Of a DNA stretch of 64,000 nt, positions 6,060 through 14,290 are shown in pieces. Positions within the stretch are counted from its first letter, which is position 1. Every line of letters begins with the position of its first letter. Location: the NCBI RefSeq assembly GCF_026385485.1, contig NZ_JANIDX010000006.1:1-64000 (forward strand), in the 5' to 3' direction. Both the position numbers and the translations under genes were made by a program. Below the pieces are notes generated by a model that worked only from the letters and a program-made list of their open reading frames with translations, was not told where the DNA came from and ran no database searches. This DNA is from Bombella pollinis. GTDB taxonomy: Bacteria; Pseudomonadota; Alphaproteobacteria; Acetobacterales; Acetobacteraceae.

Positions 6060-6898
6060 GGGCTGGAGAGGTTCCAGATACAGTCCATCAGTGGGAAGAC
6101 GCAGTCGCCCGTTGGGCAGACCTACAGTTTGGTGATCTCAGGCCGGGAACACAGAAAAGGTATAGAACGAGCCTCCGGCAGCTCCATGACCATTTTTCAG
6201 GCCGTGACGTAAGGATGATTACATCTGCTACCGTAAATGATTATACCGTTGCCCGGCGCAGACAGGGAGTCAGCGGGGCCACTATCAGGCGCGACCTTAT
6301 GGTCGCAGGAAGGGTTATGAGGGTGGCAAAAAGGGCGGGCTGGATAGACAGCAATCCAGTCCCGGATGAGATGGAAGAAATCAAGGAAAGAAGGGAGCCG
6401 ATCAAGCCAGTTTCAATGCGGGCCATGGCAGCGGTAATTCGTAAATGTTCTCCTGGTTTTCGTGAACTTGTTCGGTTTCTAGCCCGTACAGGGTGCCGTC
6501 AGGAAGAAGCCGCCTCGCTAGAATGGGACCAGCTGGACTTTACCGGTTCTTCAGTCACATGCACGTTTTTCAGGACAAAAACCCGATCTCCTAGAGTAAT
6601 CACGTTGACCCATCGATGTGCTAGCGAGCTGTGGAGGATACGGAGGCAGGGACCGTTCGTATTCGTCTCCAGAGAAGGGGACCGATACAAGAACGTCACA
6701 GGACAGTTCAGGCGTACAGTGCAGCGGGCAGGTCTGGATGAGAGAAGTCGTTTCAGGTGCCACGATCTTCGTCATACCTATGCGATCAAGGCCTTACAAG
6801 CGGGCACCCCGATTTACGATGTTGCCCGTCAGTTAGGCCATAGCTCTGTGAAGACCACAGAGATGTATGCGGGATGGCTGGCCAAGAGACTCCAGTAG
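5906..6898 (+). CDS. int: Tyrosine recombinase, phage integrase
   Basis: A 330-residue tyrosine integrase if started at GTG 5906, which has AAGGGA just upstream. The same frame is open back to 5732, but those residues have no integrase similarity and coincide with the xis-like gene. It has an N-terminal arm-binding region ('LYQKKAGGNYYARI'), a SAM-like core-binding domain (about 60-150) and a catalytic domain with Arg198 ('ARTGCRQEEA'), Lys225, His286-x-x-Arg289 ('HDLRHTY'), His312 ('LGH') and nucleophile Tyr321. It ends about 115 bases from the 3' end of tRNA-Thr and points toward it. Confidence 0.9.
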   Translation: MSKNLYQKKAGGNYYARIQINGQDVRRSLHTTDRRVALQRLRTIVEEAQGIRAGEVPDTVHQWEDAVARWADLQFGDLRPGTQKRYRTSLRQLHDHFSGRDVRMITSATVNDYTVARRRQGVSGATIRRDLMVAGRVMRVAKRAGWIDSNPVPDEMEEIKERREPIKPVSMRAMAAVIRKCSPGFRELVRFLARTGCRQEEAASLEWDQLDFTGSSVTCTFFRTKTRSPRVITLTHRCASELWRIRRQGPFVFVSREGDRYKNVTGQFRRTVQRAGLDERSRFRCHDLRHTYAIKALQAGTPIYDVARQLGHSSVKTTEMYAGWLAKRLQ

Positions 6899-6913
6899 AA
6901 TCCGATTCGAGAG

Positions 6914-6933
6914 GTGCCGGGTTTTGTGCCGGG
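6914..6933 (+). repeat. GTGCCGGG direct repeats next to the tRNA attachment region
   Basis: GTGCCGGG occurs at 6914-6921 and 6926-6933, and GTGCCGG again at 7016-7022 where it forms the tRNA 3' end. They lie between integrase and tRNA. Candidate integrase or excisionase binding sites, or debris of earlier integration. Evidence is only repetition. Confidence 0.3.
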
Positions 6934-7013
6934 ATATTTGACCGAATCGTCGTTATTGGCGTGATTGGCGGCGGGTAAGGACAGTGAAAAACCAGCAGAA
7001 TGGCGGGGAATCA

Positions 7014-7088
7014 TGGTGCCGGATGAGAGATTCGAACTCCCGGCCTTCGGTTTACAAAACCGCTGCACTACCACTGTGCTAATCCGGC
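7014..7088 (-). tRNA. tRNA-Thr(UGU), likely integration site
   Basis: A complete 75-base tRNA with encoded CCA. Acceptor stem GCCGGAT/ATCCGGC, T-loop TTCGAAT, and an anticodon loop TTTGTAA giving UGU (Thr). Its 3' end faces the phage integrase, the usual arrangement when an element uses the tRNA 3' half as attachment site; the left att copy should be beyond position 1 of the window. Confidence 0.93.
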
Positions 7089-7174
7089 GACGGAGGCTTC
7101 ATCTCATTTTTGGAGAGTGAAATCAAGAGGGAAAATGCAAAAACGGAGAAATAGCCGCAGCTTTAAGGCAAAGC

Positions 7175-7375
7175 TTAATGTGCGGCGGGGCCTTGATGCT
7201 GGGTGAGATGCTCTGGCGGGGCGAGGACGGGGCCATTGGCGACAAAGCCGTACCCATCTGAGGAGAGGCCGCGATGAGCGACCTCTTGATGGGTGGTGCA
7301 GGCCGTAAGGCTAACGCACATCATAGTAAGGCTGATAACGAGGAGCCATTTATGAGGGGAATAAAGAGAGGCCAT
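7175..7375 (-). CDS. Small lipoprotein
   Basis: A 66-residue protein with a signal peptide and lipobox: a basic start, hydrophobic 'WLLVISLTMMCVSL' and 'LTAC' with the lipidated Cys at about residue 26. The 40-residue mature part is Gly/Pro/His-rich and matches no family I know. It is the first chromosomal gene beside the tRNA. Confidence 0.6.
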   Translation of the reverse strand: MASLYSPHKWLLVISLTMMCVSLTACTTHQEVAHRGLSSDGYGFVANGPVLAPPEHLTQHQGPAAH

Positions 7376-7430
7376 AAACTATGCTTTCAGAAGATGATGG
7401 GCGTTTTATACCAAAAAATGGATAACAACA

Positions 7431-8570
7431 TCACGCCGCGTCATGGTGGCTGAGCTGGTCCTTTAGGTGGCGGGCGATGGCTGTATAAGCCTGCGAGGCG
7501 GGGTTGTCAGGCTCGCGCAGGACGAGGGGGGTGCCTTCATCGGCACTGCATCGGATGTCGCGCAGCAAAGGAATCTCACCTAAAAAGGGGATGTTAAGGG
7601 CGTTTGCTTCTTCCTTTGCGCCTCCATGGCCAAAGAGGTCTGTTCGCTCATGGCAATGAGGGCAGCAGAAATAGGACATATTCTCAATCAACCCTAAAAG
7701 GGGCGTGCCTATTTTCTCAAATAATGTCACGCCACGGCGGGCATCTAGCAGGGCAATATCTTGGGGGGTTGAGACAATCACAGCCCCGCCCTTTTGTAGT
7801 TTGTCAGATAATTTCCGTGTGAGGGTGAGTTGCGCATCACCCGTACCGGGGGGGAGGTCCACAATGAGAACGTCTAACGCCCCCCACGAGACATCGCTCA
7901 TTAATTGAGTGAGGGCTCCCATGACCATGGGGCCACGCCAAATCATCGCTTGTTCTTTCTCAACAAGATAGCCGATGGACATGGTCTTAAGCCCCCAACG
8001 CTCAAGCGGGAGGAGCTTGCCATGGTCCACTATGGGTTTTTGGGTTTCACCTAACATATGCGGGAGGGAGGGGCCGTAAATATCGGCATCAAGCAAGCCG
8101 GTTTTCAGGCCCAGCCGCGCAAGGCTGCAAGCGAGATTGACGGCCGTGGTGGATTTACCAACTCCCCCTTTGCCAGAGGCCACAGCGATGACGGCTTTTA
8201 CCTCTGGCAAGTATGCCTCTGGTGGGGCGGCATGATTTGTGGAGCCGGGTTTAGGGCGTTCACCTAAAGCGAGCGGGCGATGGCCACCTGTAGAAGGGGC
8301 CGCTTGTGATGGGCTGGTGGACGGTGAACGATGGGCTGTCAGAGATAATGTGAGTCGCTCGATAGCCGGATGATGCGTAATAGCGTCCTCAAAAGCTTGA
8401 CGGTTTTTATGCAAAAGAGGCGCGCCTTTTGCGGTGATGCGTAGAATGAGATGAGCATGGCCATGCTCTAAGGTTAGGGCCTCGATTGTGGCATGAGGGG
8501 CTAAATGATGGGCCTCAAGCAGTGTTGTGATATGCTGCGTGAGGGTGGTTGTGTCGTCTTGAGCAGTCAT
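7431..8570 (-). CDS. mrp: Mrp/ApbC iron-sulfur carrier ATPase
   Basis: A P-loop NTPase of the Mrp/NBP35 family that binds and transfers Fe-S clusters. A DUF59/MIP18-like N-terminal domain (about 1-80) and a Pro/Ser linker precede the deviant Walker A 'ASGKGGVGKSTT', the switch 'DADIYGPSLPHML', 'VDLPPGTGD' and the cluster-binding 'CCPHCH' motif. About 379 residues with MTAQ as start; a start 7 codons earlier (8591) is possible. A 14-base palindrome (TGCCTCATGAGGCA) at the divergent boundary with the HtrA gene may be regulatory. Confidence 0.9.
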   Translation of the reverse strand: MTAQDDTTTLTQHITTLLEAHHLAPHATIEALTLEHGHAHLILRITAKGAPLLHKNRQAFEDAITHHPAIERLTLSLTAHRSPSTSPSQAAPSTGGHRPLALGERPKPGSTNHAAPPEAYLPEVKAVIAVASGKGGVGKSTTAVNLACSLARLGLKTGLLDADIYGPSLPHMLGETQKPIVDHGKLLPLERWGLKTMSIGYLVEKEQAMIWRGPMVMGALTQLMSDVSWGALDVLIVDLPPGTGDAQLTLTRKLSDKLQKGGAVIVSTPQDIALLDARRGVTLFEKIGTPLLGLIENMSYFCCPHCHERTDLFGHGGAKEEANALNIPFLGEIPLLRDIRCSADEGTPLVLREPDNPASQAYTAIARHLKDQLSHHDAA

Positions 8571-8674
8571 GGGGCAAGGTCTCTCGTGCATAAAACTGCC
8601 TCATGAGGCAAAAAAACATAAACAAACGCGTTGGAAGGATGACGGCCAGCGCGTGGTGGGGTAGTTTCTATCAC

Positions 8675-10309
8675 ATGAGCCGATTCATGTATTCTTCTCT
8701 TCTTTCATCTTCGCGTGCATGGCTGTCTTGCATGGTGTCATGTGCGCTCCTCTCTGGTGTGATGGTGCCGTCTCATAGGGCATGGGCGCAAGGGGAGGCA
8801 GGGACGGAGGCCCCCGCTGCTACAGGGCCTATGACGACCGCGCAGGAGGCCGGGGCGGCACGCGCAGCGCATGAGGCGGCGATGATGCCCGGCTTTGCAG
8901 CCTTAACGGATAGGCTTTTGCCTGCGGTGGTGAATATTTCCGTCTCCAGCGTTATCCATGCTGATGAGCATCAGCCAGAAGGCCCCGATGGGAGTGCCCC
9001 CGCCGGGCCGCAATCCTCGCCTTTTCCCCCCGGTTCGCCCTTGGAGAAGTTTTTTCATGATTATCTCCATCATCGGCATGAGGATGGTAAGCCGGAGCGG
9101 CAGGTGCAGGCTTTAGGCTCAGGCTTTATCATCGACCCTTCCGGTGTGGTCGTGACGAATAATCATGTGATTGAGAATGCACAGCAAGTTAGCGTGACCC
9201 TCTCCGATGGGACGGAATATCCCGCGCGGATTGTAGGGCGGGATAGTAAAGAGGACCTCGCGGTGTTGCAGGTCACGGCGGATCGTCCTTTACCCTCTGT
9301 CCCGTTAGGCCGTAGTGATGAGGCCCGGATTGGTGATTGGGTCTTAGCCATTGGTAATCCTTTTGGGTTGAGCGGTACGGTGACAGCGGGGATTATCTCC
9401 TCGCGTAAGCGCAATGTGGACCACGGTTTGTATGATGATTTCATCCAGACTGATGCGGCTATTAACCATGGTAATTCTGGTGGGCCACTCTTTAACCTGA
9501 AAGGGGAAGTGATTGGCATTAATACGCTGATTTATGGGGGCTCAGGCGGGGATTCGATTGGTATTGGCTTTGCCATCCCCGCTGATGATGCGCGTGGGAT
9601 TATCGCCCAATTACGGCAGAGGGGTTATGTACGCCGGGGCTGGTTGGGCGTGCGGTATCAGGATGTTACGCGGACGATGGCAGAGGACCTCTCCTTCCAT
9701 AAAGAGGGGGATTCAATGGGGAAGATGTGGGGAACAGGGGCCATTGTAGCAGAGGTTATGAAGGATGGCCCTGCTCAAAAGGCAGGGTTACAGGTTGGTG
9801 ATATTCTCACCGCTCTAAACGGCCAACCCGTGACAGGCCAAACATTGCCACGCCTTGTTGCAGGGCATGAGCCGGAGGAGCATGTTCGTTTCACTCTATG
9901 GCGGCGTGGGGCGTATCAGGTGGTGGACTTCACGTTAGGGAAAAACCCGGAGGAGAAAGACCCGCTCCCCTCCGATACGCACCCGCCTGAGCATGCCGTA
10001 AAAACACTGCATGACCTCGGCTTGAAGCTCGGGGTTATCGACCAGACAGCCCGCACACAATATGAGCTGAGTGATAGTCAGCGTGGTGTATTGGTGTTGC
10101 GTGTGTTTGATGGCAGCCCCGCCGCGAGCCGTATGATGGCGGAGGGGAATGTGATTCTCCAAGTGGGGGAACAAGAGGTGAATACGCCAGATGCGTTACA
10201 ACACGCCCTTGACCGCGCACGGGAGCTGAAACGGACGGATATTCTGCTGCTTGTGCAGGATAAAGAGGGCCTGCGCTGGGTGCCGCTCCCGCTGGGAGTC
10301 ACGCCGTAA
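8675..10309 (+). CDS. HtrA/DegP-type periplasmic serine protease
   Basis: A Do-family protease/chaperone for misfolded envelope proteins. A signal peptide ends near 'HRAWAQ'; the Ser protease domain carries the triad His ('TNNHVIENA'), Asp ('KEDLAVLQV') and Ser ('NHGNSGGPLFN'). Two PDZ domains follow ('GWLGVRYQDVTR...GLQVGDILTALNGQPV' and the C-terminal 'GVLVLRVFDGSPA'). ATG 8675 is chosen because it gives a normal signal peptide; the frame is open to 8603. MucD/DegP/DegQ types cannot be separated from sequence alone. Confidence 0.9.
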   Translation: MSRFMYSSLLSSSRAWLSCMVSCALLSGVMVPSHRAWAQGEAGTEAPAATGPMTTAQEAGAARAAHEAAMMPGFAALTDRLLPAVVNISVSSVIHADEHQPEGPDGSAPAGPQSSPFPPGSPLEKFFHDYLHHRHEDGKPERQVQALGSGFIIDPSGVVVTNNHVIENAQQVSVTLSDGTEYPARIVGRDSKEDLAVLQVTADRPLPSVPLGRSDEARIGDWVLAIGNPFGLSGTVTAGIISSRKRNVDHGLYDDFIQTDAAINHGNSGGPLFNLKGEVIGINTLIYGGSGGDSIGIGFAIPADDARGIIAQLRQRGYVRRGWLGVRYQDVTRTMAEDLSFHKEGDSMGKMWGTGAIVAEVMKDGPAQKAGLQVGDILTALNGQPVTGQTLPRLVAGHEPEEHVRFTLWRRGAYQVVDFTLGKNPEEKDPLPSDTHPPEHAVKTLHDLGLKLGVIDQTARTQYELSDSQRGVLVLRVFDGSPAASRMMAEGNVILQVGEQEVNTPDALQHALDRARELKRTDILLLVQDKEGLRWVPLPLGVTP

Positions 10310-10320
10310 CGTCGTGGCGG

Positions 10321-11154
10321 TTATAGACCGCGATCGCGTTTAATTTGGTCCCATGCGGCATTGATGCGCGCGATGCGCTCTTGCGCGGCTTTGCGCTGAG
10401 CGTCGGTCATGGGTTGTTGGGCGAGGCGGTCAGGGTGATATTCACGGATTAAGACGCGCCAACGGGTGCGGACCTCGCTATCACTGGCTTGTGCGCTAAT
10501 GCCGAGGATGCGGTAACAATCCGCCGCGGAGGAGGTCGATGCAGCACGGGCTTGGCCTGTCTCTGCGCGTTCCCATACACGGGCGGAAAGGCGAAAGGCC
10601 CGATGAGTCCGGCGGAGAAAGTCTTGCTCTAAGGGGTGAAGTTCCGCCCCAACGGGGAGGTCAGCTTTCGCAATCCGAAAGAGGACGGTCAGCAGGCTTT
10701 CTAGCGGTTCGGGCTTATCGGCAAAGGCACGGCCAAGCTCTTGGGCGTATAGTTCAAAATCATCTGTCCGTTCGCGGGCGCGGTCAAAAAGGAGGCCGAC
10801 TTCCTTTTGATTCTCCGCTGGGAAGCGAAATGCCGCTTTAAATGCGTTAATTTCTGCCCGATTTACGGGGCCGTCAATTTTGGCCAATTTGGCCGAGAGG
10901 GTGACGACCCCTAGCCCGTAAAGCTGGTCTGTTTTACCAAAAAGAGCCGCGAGTTTTGCCGCTGTAAAAAAGGCAGCATTATGGGGGTCTGGCCGCCCTT
11001 GGGTGGGGAAGCGATCCCCCCATGTGCCAGAAGGCGGGGTGAGAATCTTATCCGTATCGGTAAGGTGCCCTAAAATCATCCCAAGAAGGCCACCGACCGG
11101 CCCGCCAGCGGCAAAACCGGCTACCCCACCAAACATCTTTCCCCAGAAAGCCAT
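10321..11154 (-). CDS. djlA: DjlA-like TerB/J-domain protein
   Basis: A 277-residue co-chaperone-like protein. A glycine-rich N-terminal hydrophobic segment ('GGVAGFAAGGPVGGLLGMILG') is a membrane anchor, the central region (about 65-190) is TerB-like ('AKLAKIDGPVNRAEINAFK'), and the end is a J domain with the diagnostic HPD ('REYHPDRLA'). J domains stimulate DnaK ATPase. It is convergent with the HtrA gene, only 11 bases away. Confidence 0.85.
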   Translation of the reverse strand: MAFWGKMFGGVAGFAAGGPVGGLLGMILGHLTDTDKILTPPSGTWGDRFPTQGRPDPHNAAFFTAAKLAALFGKTDQLYGLGVVTLSAKLAKIDGPVNRAEINAFKAAFRFPAENQKEVGLLFDRARERTDDFELYAQELGRAFADKPEPLESLLTVLFRIAKADLPVGAELHPLEQDFLRRTHRAFRLSARVWERAETGQARAASTSSAADCYRILGISAQASDSEVRTRWRVLIREYHPDRLAQQPMTDAQRKAAQERIARINAAWDQIKRDRGL

Positions 11155-11252
11155 CGCCGCCTCCGTGATTCGAGCATGGTCAGCTTATCATGGAGATTAG
11201 AGCAGCGGGAATAGGTAAGAGCGTATAATAGGCGTGATGAAAGCGCAGCGCG

Positions 11253-11501
11253 TTAGGGGGGTGTATGATGCTGGTGTTGGGCAAAACGTAAGGCGGAAAG
11301 GCGCAAGAGCGAGGCCAGTGATTGTTCTGGTGGGCGGTCTGTATCAAGCTTAGCGATAAAGGTAGCCAAGGGGCACTGGGCGTGGCGGGCCATGCTCTCC
11401 AGCACTTGCCAAAATTCTGCTTCTAAAGCGATGGAGGTCCTATGCCCATATAGGCTGAGGCTGCGTTTTTGGAGGCGATACGCTGTTGGGTTGTGCTGCA
11501 T
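11253..11501 (-). CDS. Ribbon-helix-helix protein (RHH_4)
   Basis: An 82-residue protein of the alphaproteobacterial RHH_4 type: 'KRSLSLYGHRTSIALEAEFWQVLESMA' gives a beta strand with two helices. Usually 70-90 residues and single-domain; presumed DNA-binding but with no known target. It stands alone between djlA and the adenosine deaminase gene. Confidence 0.7.
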   Translation of the reverse strand: MQHNPTAYRLQKRSLSLYGHRTSIALEAEFWQVLESMARHAQCPLATFIAKLDTDRPPEQSLASLLRLSALRFAQHQHHTPP

Positions 11502-11583
11502 AAGGGGAGATTGTGACAGGTCGCGCCGTATGGGGGAAGGGGATTTTCTTGTCAGTTACGCGTAGGGACGCCATGATAGGGCT

Positions 11584-13149
11584 ATGAGAGTCTTACAACT
11601 TTTATCCTGCTTTATTATTATGATGGTTCACCCAGCTTATGCGGCGGCGGGTGTGCCCTCGGTCCCCGCATTATTTGAGTCCCTTAAAAGTGACCCTGTG
11701 CGGTTGGAGCTTTTCTTACGTGCCTTTCCCAAAGGGGCGGATTTGCATAATCATCTCTCTGGTGCGGTGTATGCGGAGAGCTTTTTAAAATGGGCCGCGC
11801 AGGATGGGCTTTGTGTTTCGCTTACAGAGCAAACGATTCTATCTAAACCATGCCCCCATCCGGCAGCGGGGCAGATACAGGCGGCTTTGTTAGCGGAGAA
11901 TGCCGCAGCGTGGGATAAGATGGTCAATGCGCTTTCCATGCGGCATTATGTGCCAACGGGGGAGGATCGCTCCGGTCATGACCATTTCTTTGCGACCTTT
12001 TTGCGGTTTGCTGTGGTGGATCAGGCTCATCAAGGCGATATGTTGGCCGAGGCAGCCAATCAAGCCGCTCGTGACCATGTACATTATGTAGAGCTACAAA
12101 TCGCCCCGCTTTCCTTCCCCCTTTTAGGGGAGATGATGCACCAGGCCTCCTTACCGCCCCTCAAAAATGCGGCTGATTTAAAAGCCGCTTATGAGGCTCT
12201 GCGTCCTGCGCTGGGCCAGATGGGCGCGCTCTCGCGTCAGGCTGTGGATGCGATGGAGGCCCGCGCCCATGCTGTGATGCAGTGTGGCACCAGCCATGCC
12301 GCAGCTGGGTGTGGCGTGACGATACGTTATCATTATTCCATTTTACGCATTTTCCCTGCGCCTTTTGTATGGACGCAGCTTGTGGCTGCTTATGAGAGCG
12401 TTAAGCAGGATGCGCGTTTTGTGGGGGTGAATATCGTAGCCCCAGAGGATGACCCCATCGCCCTGCGTGATTATGACCTGCATATGCAGATGTTCCATTA
12501 TCTCAATCAACGCTACCCCGGCACGCATTTGAGCCTTCATGCAGGGGAGGTAACACCGTCTCTCGTGCCTGCGGCGGATTTGGACCATCATATCCGTGAG
12601 GCGATTGAGGTCGCAGGGGCGGAGCGTATTGGCCATGGGGTGGATGTGCTGTGGGAGCGCGACCCGGTAGGGTTGCTGCATGAGATGGCAAAGCGGAAGA
12701 TTTTAGTGGAGGTAAATCTCACCAGTAATGATGAGATTTTGTCCGTTAAGGGCGCGCGCCATCCTTTCCCGCTTTACCGTTATGCGGGTGTGCCTGTGGC
12801 CCTCTCCACCGATGATGAAGGCGTCTCGCGTAGTGATTTAACGCAAGATTATATGCGGGCCGTGCTGGCTTATCATCTGGATTATCCGACTCTTATTCAG
12901 CTTTCCCGTACGAGTTTGGAATATGGGTTCCTACCGGGGGAGAGCTTATGGGTAGGGCGGCAACCGGGGCAGATTGTGCCTTCCTGTGCAGGGGGTGGAG
13001 AGTGGGGGCGGGCTGATAATATCGCCTCTGATTGCACCCGCCTTCTACAGCGGAGTTTAAAGGCCAAGTTGCAATGGCAGTTAGAGGCGGCCTTTCACCA
13101 CTTTGAGGCCGATATAATGGCAAATCCTTTATTGACTTCTACACCATAA
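11584..13149 (+). CDS. Secreted adenosine deaminase family protein
   Basis: A 521-residue metal-dependent deaminase with an N-terminal signal peptide (about residues 1-20, ending 'PAYA'), so it acts in the periplasm or outside. 'KGADLHNHLSGA' holds the metal-binding HxH; 'SLHAGEVTPS' the catalytic His and Glu; 'RIGHGVDVL' the second His; 'VALSTDDEGV' the metal-binding Asp. It would convert adenosine to inosine and ammonia. Longer than cytosolic Add, in the range of exported forms. It is followed 27 bases later by a NUP-family gene, which suggests a purine-nucleoside salvage unit. Confidence 0.85.
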   Translation: MRVLQLLSCFIIMMVHPAYAAAGVPSVPALFESLKSDPVRLELFLRAFPKGADLHNHLSGAVYAESFLKWAAQDGLCVSLTEQTILSKPCPHPAAGQIQAALLAENAAAWDKMVNALSMRHYVPTGEDRSGHDHFFATFLRFAVVDQAHQGDMLAEAANQAARDHVHYVELQIAPLSFPLLGEMMHQASLPPLKNAADLKAAYEALRPALGQMGALSRQAVDAMEARAHAVMQCGTSHAAAGCGVTIRYHYSILRIFPAPFVWTQLVAAYESVKQDARFVGVNIVAPEDDPIALRDYDLHMQMFHYLNQRYPGTHLSLHAGEVTPSLVPAADLDHHIREAIEVAGAERIGHGVDVLWERDPVGLLHEMAKRKILVEVNLTSNDEILSVKGARHPFPLYRYAGVPVALSTDDEGVSRSDLTQDYMRAVLAYHLDYPTLIQLSRTSLEYGFLPGESLWVGRQPGQIVPSCAGGGEWGRADNIASDCTRLLQRSLKAKLQWQLEAAFHHFEADIMANPLLTSTP

Positions 13150-13176
13150 GGGCCGTGTGATGATGAGAGGGAAGGC

Positions 13177-14271
13177 ATGATCATGAGTTGTAGCAGGATG
13201 AGACGGTTTTGCGGCGTTATGCTAGCGGGCGTCATAGCTGGGGTAGGAATAGGGGTTAAAGCCCACGCGCAGGCCGCGCCGCTGGAGGTGCGCGTTGTGG
13301 TGGTGACGACCTTTGAGCTTGGGCAGGATAGAGGCGATATGCCGGGGGAGTTTCAACATTGGGTGGAGCGTTACCCGTTGGAGCAAAGCTTCCCTGCACC
13401 GGGGACGGAGCATGGTGTGCTGCGCTATAACGCGCAGGACCATGTGTTGGGGCTTGTAAGCGGGGAAGGCCCCAGCCATATGGCCGCCGCCATTACGGCT
13501 TTAGCGTTAGACCCTCGTTTTGACCTCCGTCATGCTTATTTCATATTAGCTGGGATTGCGGGGGTGAACCCATATAAAGCAAGCCTCGGCTCGGCCGCTT
13601 GGGCGCGTTATGTGGTCAATGGTGGGGCTGCACATCTTATTGATTCACGTGAAATACCAGCCGATTGGCCGGATGGCTTTACGCCTCTCCAAGGGCATGT
13701 ACCTGATGAGCAACCTCGCCCGCCGCTTCACTCCATCGCGGGGGATATGGCGTATCAGTTACGGCCTTCTCTGGTGCAATGGGCGTATGAGCGCACAAAG
13801 GTCATCACTTTGCCCGATAACGCAGCCTTACAGGCCCATCGTCATGCTTATCAAGACTTCCCCGAGGCTCTAAAGCCCCCTCATGTGATGATAGGCGATA
13901 CCATCTCTAGCGAGACTTATTGGCTCGGGGCGCGGATGAATCGTTGGGCAGAGCGGTGGGTGTCTTATTGGACGGACCATCAAGGGGAGATGGTGACAAC
14001 AGCGGAGGAAGATATTGCCCTCTGCCAAGCTTTGGCCTTGCAAGCGAAAGCGGGCCGTGTGGATGCGCAGCGTATCCTTATCCTACGGACTGCCAGCAAT
14101 TTTGATATGCCGCCCACCGCTGTTACCCCCGCGACGATGTTGGCCAATGCCGCGCATGAGGAAAATCTACCGGGCCTTCATGCCGCAACGGACGCCGCTT
14201 ATCGTGTTGCCAGCCCCATTGTGCGGCACTTAGCGACAGATTGGGCCCGGTATAAGGAGCATGTCCCCTAA
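13177..14271 (+). CDS. Purine nucleoside permease / phosphorylase-like (NUP)
   Basis: A 364-residue protein of the purine nucleoside permease family (NUP). A signal peptide ('VMLAGVIAGVGIGVKAHAQA') leads into a nucleoside-phosphorylase-like domain: 'LGLVSGEGPSHMAAAITALAL', 'YFILAGIAGVNPY', and a C-terminal 'ILRTASNFDMPP'. The family was first linked to purine nucleoside uptake in yeast and has bacterial relatives; the structure suggests periplasmic binding or phosphorolysis. ATG 13177 or 13183. It is co-directional with the exported adenosine deaminase. Confidence 0.8.
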   Translation: MIMSCSRMRRFCGVMLAGVIAGVGIGVKAHAQAAPLEVRVVVVTTFELGQDRGDMPGEFQHWVERYPLEQSFPAPGTEHGVLRYNAQDHVLGLVSGEGPSHMAAAITALALDPRFDLRHAYFILAGIAGVNPYKASLGSAAWARYVVNGGAAHLIDSREIPADWPDGFTPLQGHVPDEQPRPPLHSIAGDMAYQLRPSLVQWAYERTKVITLPDNAALQAHRHAYQDFPEALKPPHVMIGDTISSETYWLGARMNRWAERWVSYWTDHQGEMVTTAEEDIALCQALALQAKAGRVDAQRILILRTASNFDMPPTAVTPATMLANAAHEENLPGLHAATDAAYRVASPIVRHLATDWARYKEHVP

Positions 14272-14290
14272 CCTTAAAAGAGGGGGAGAG

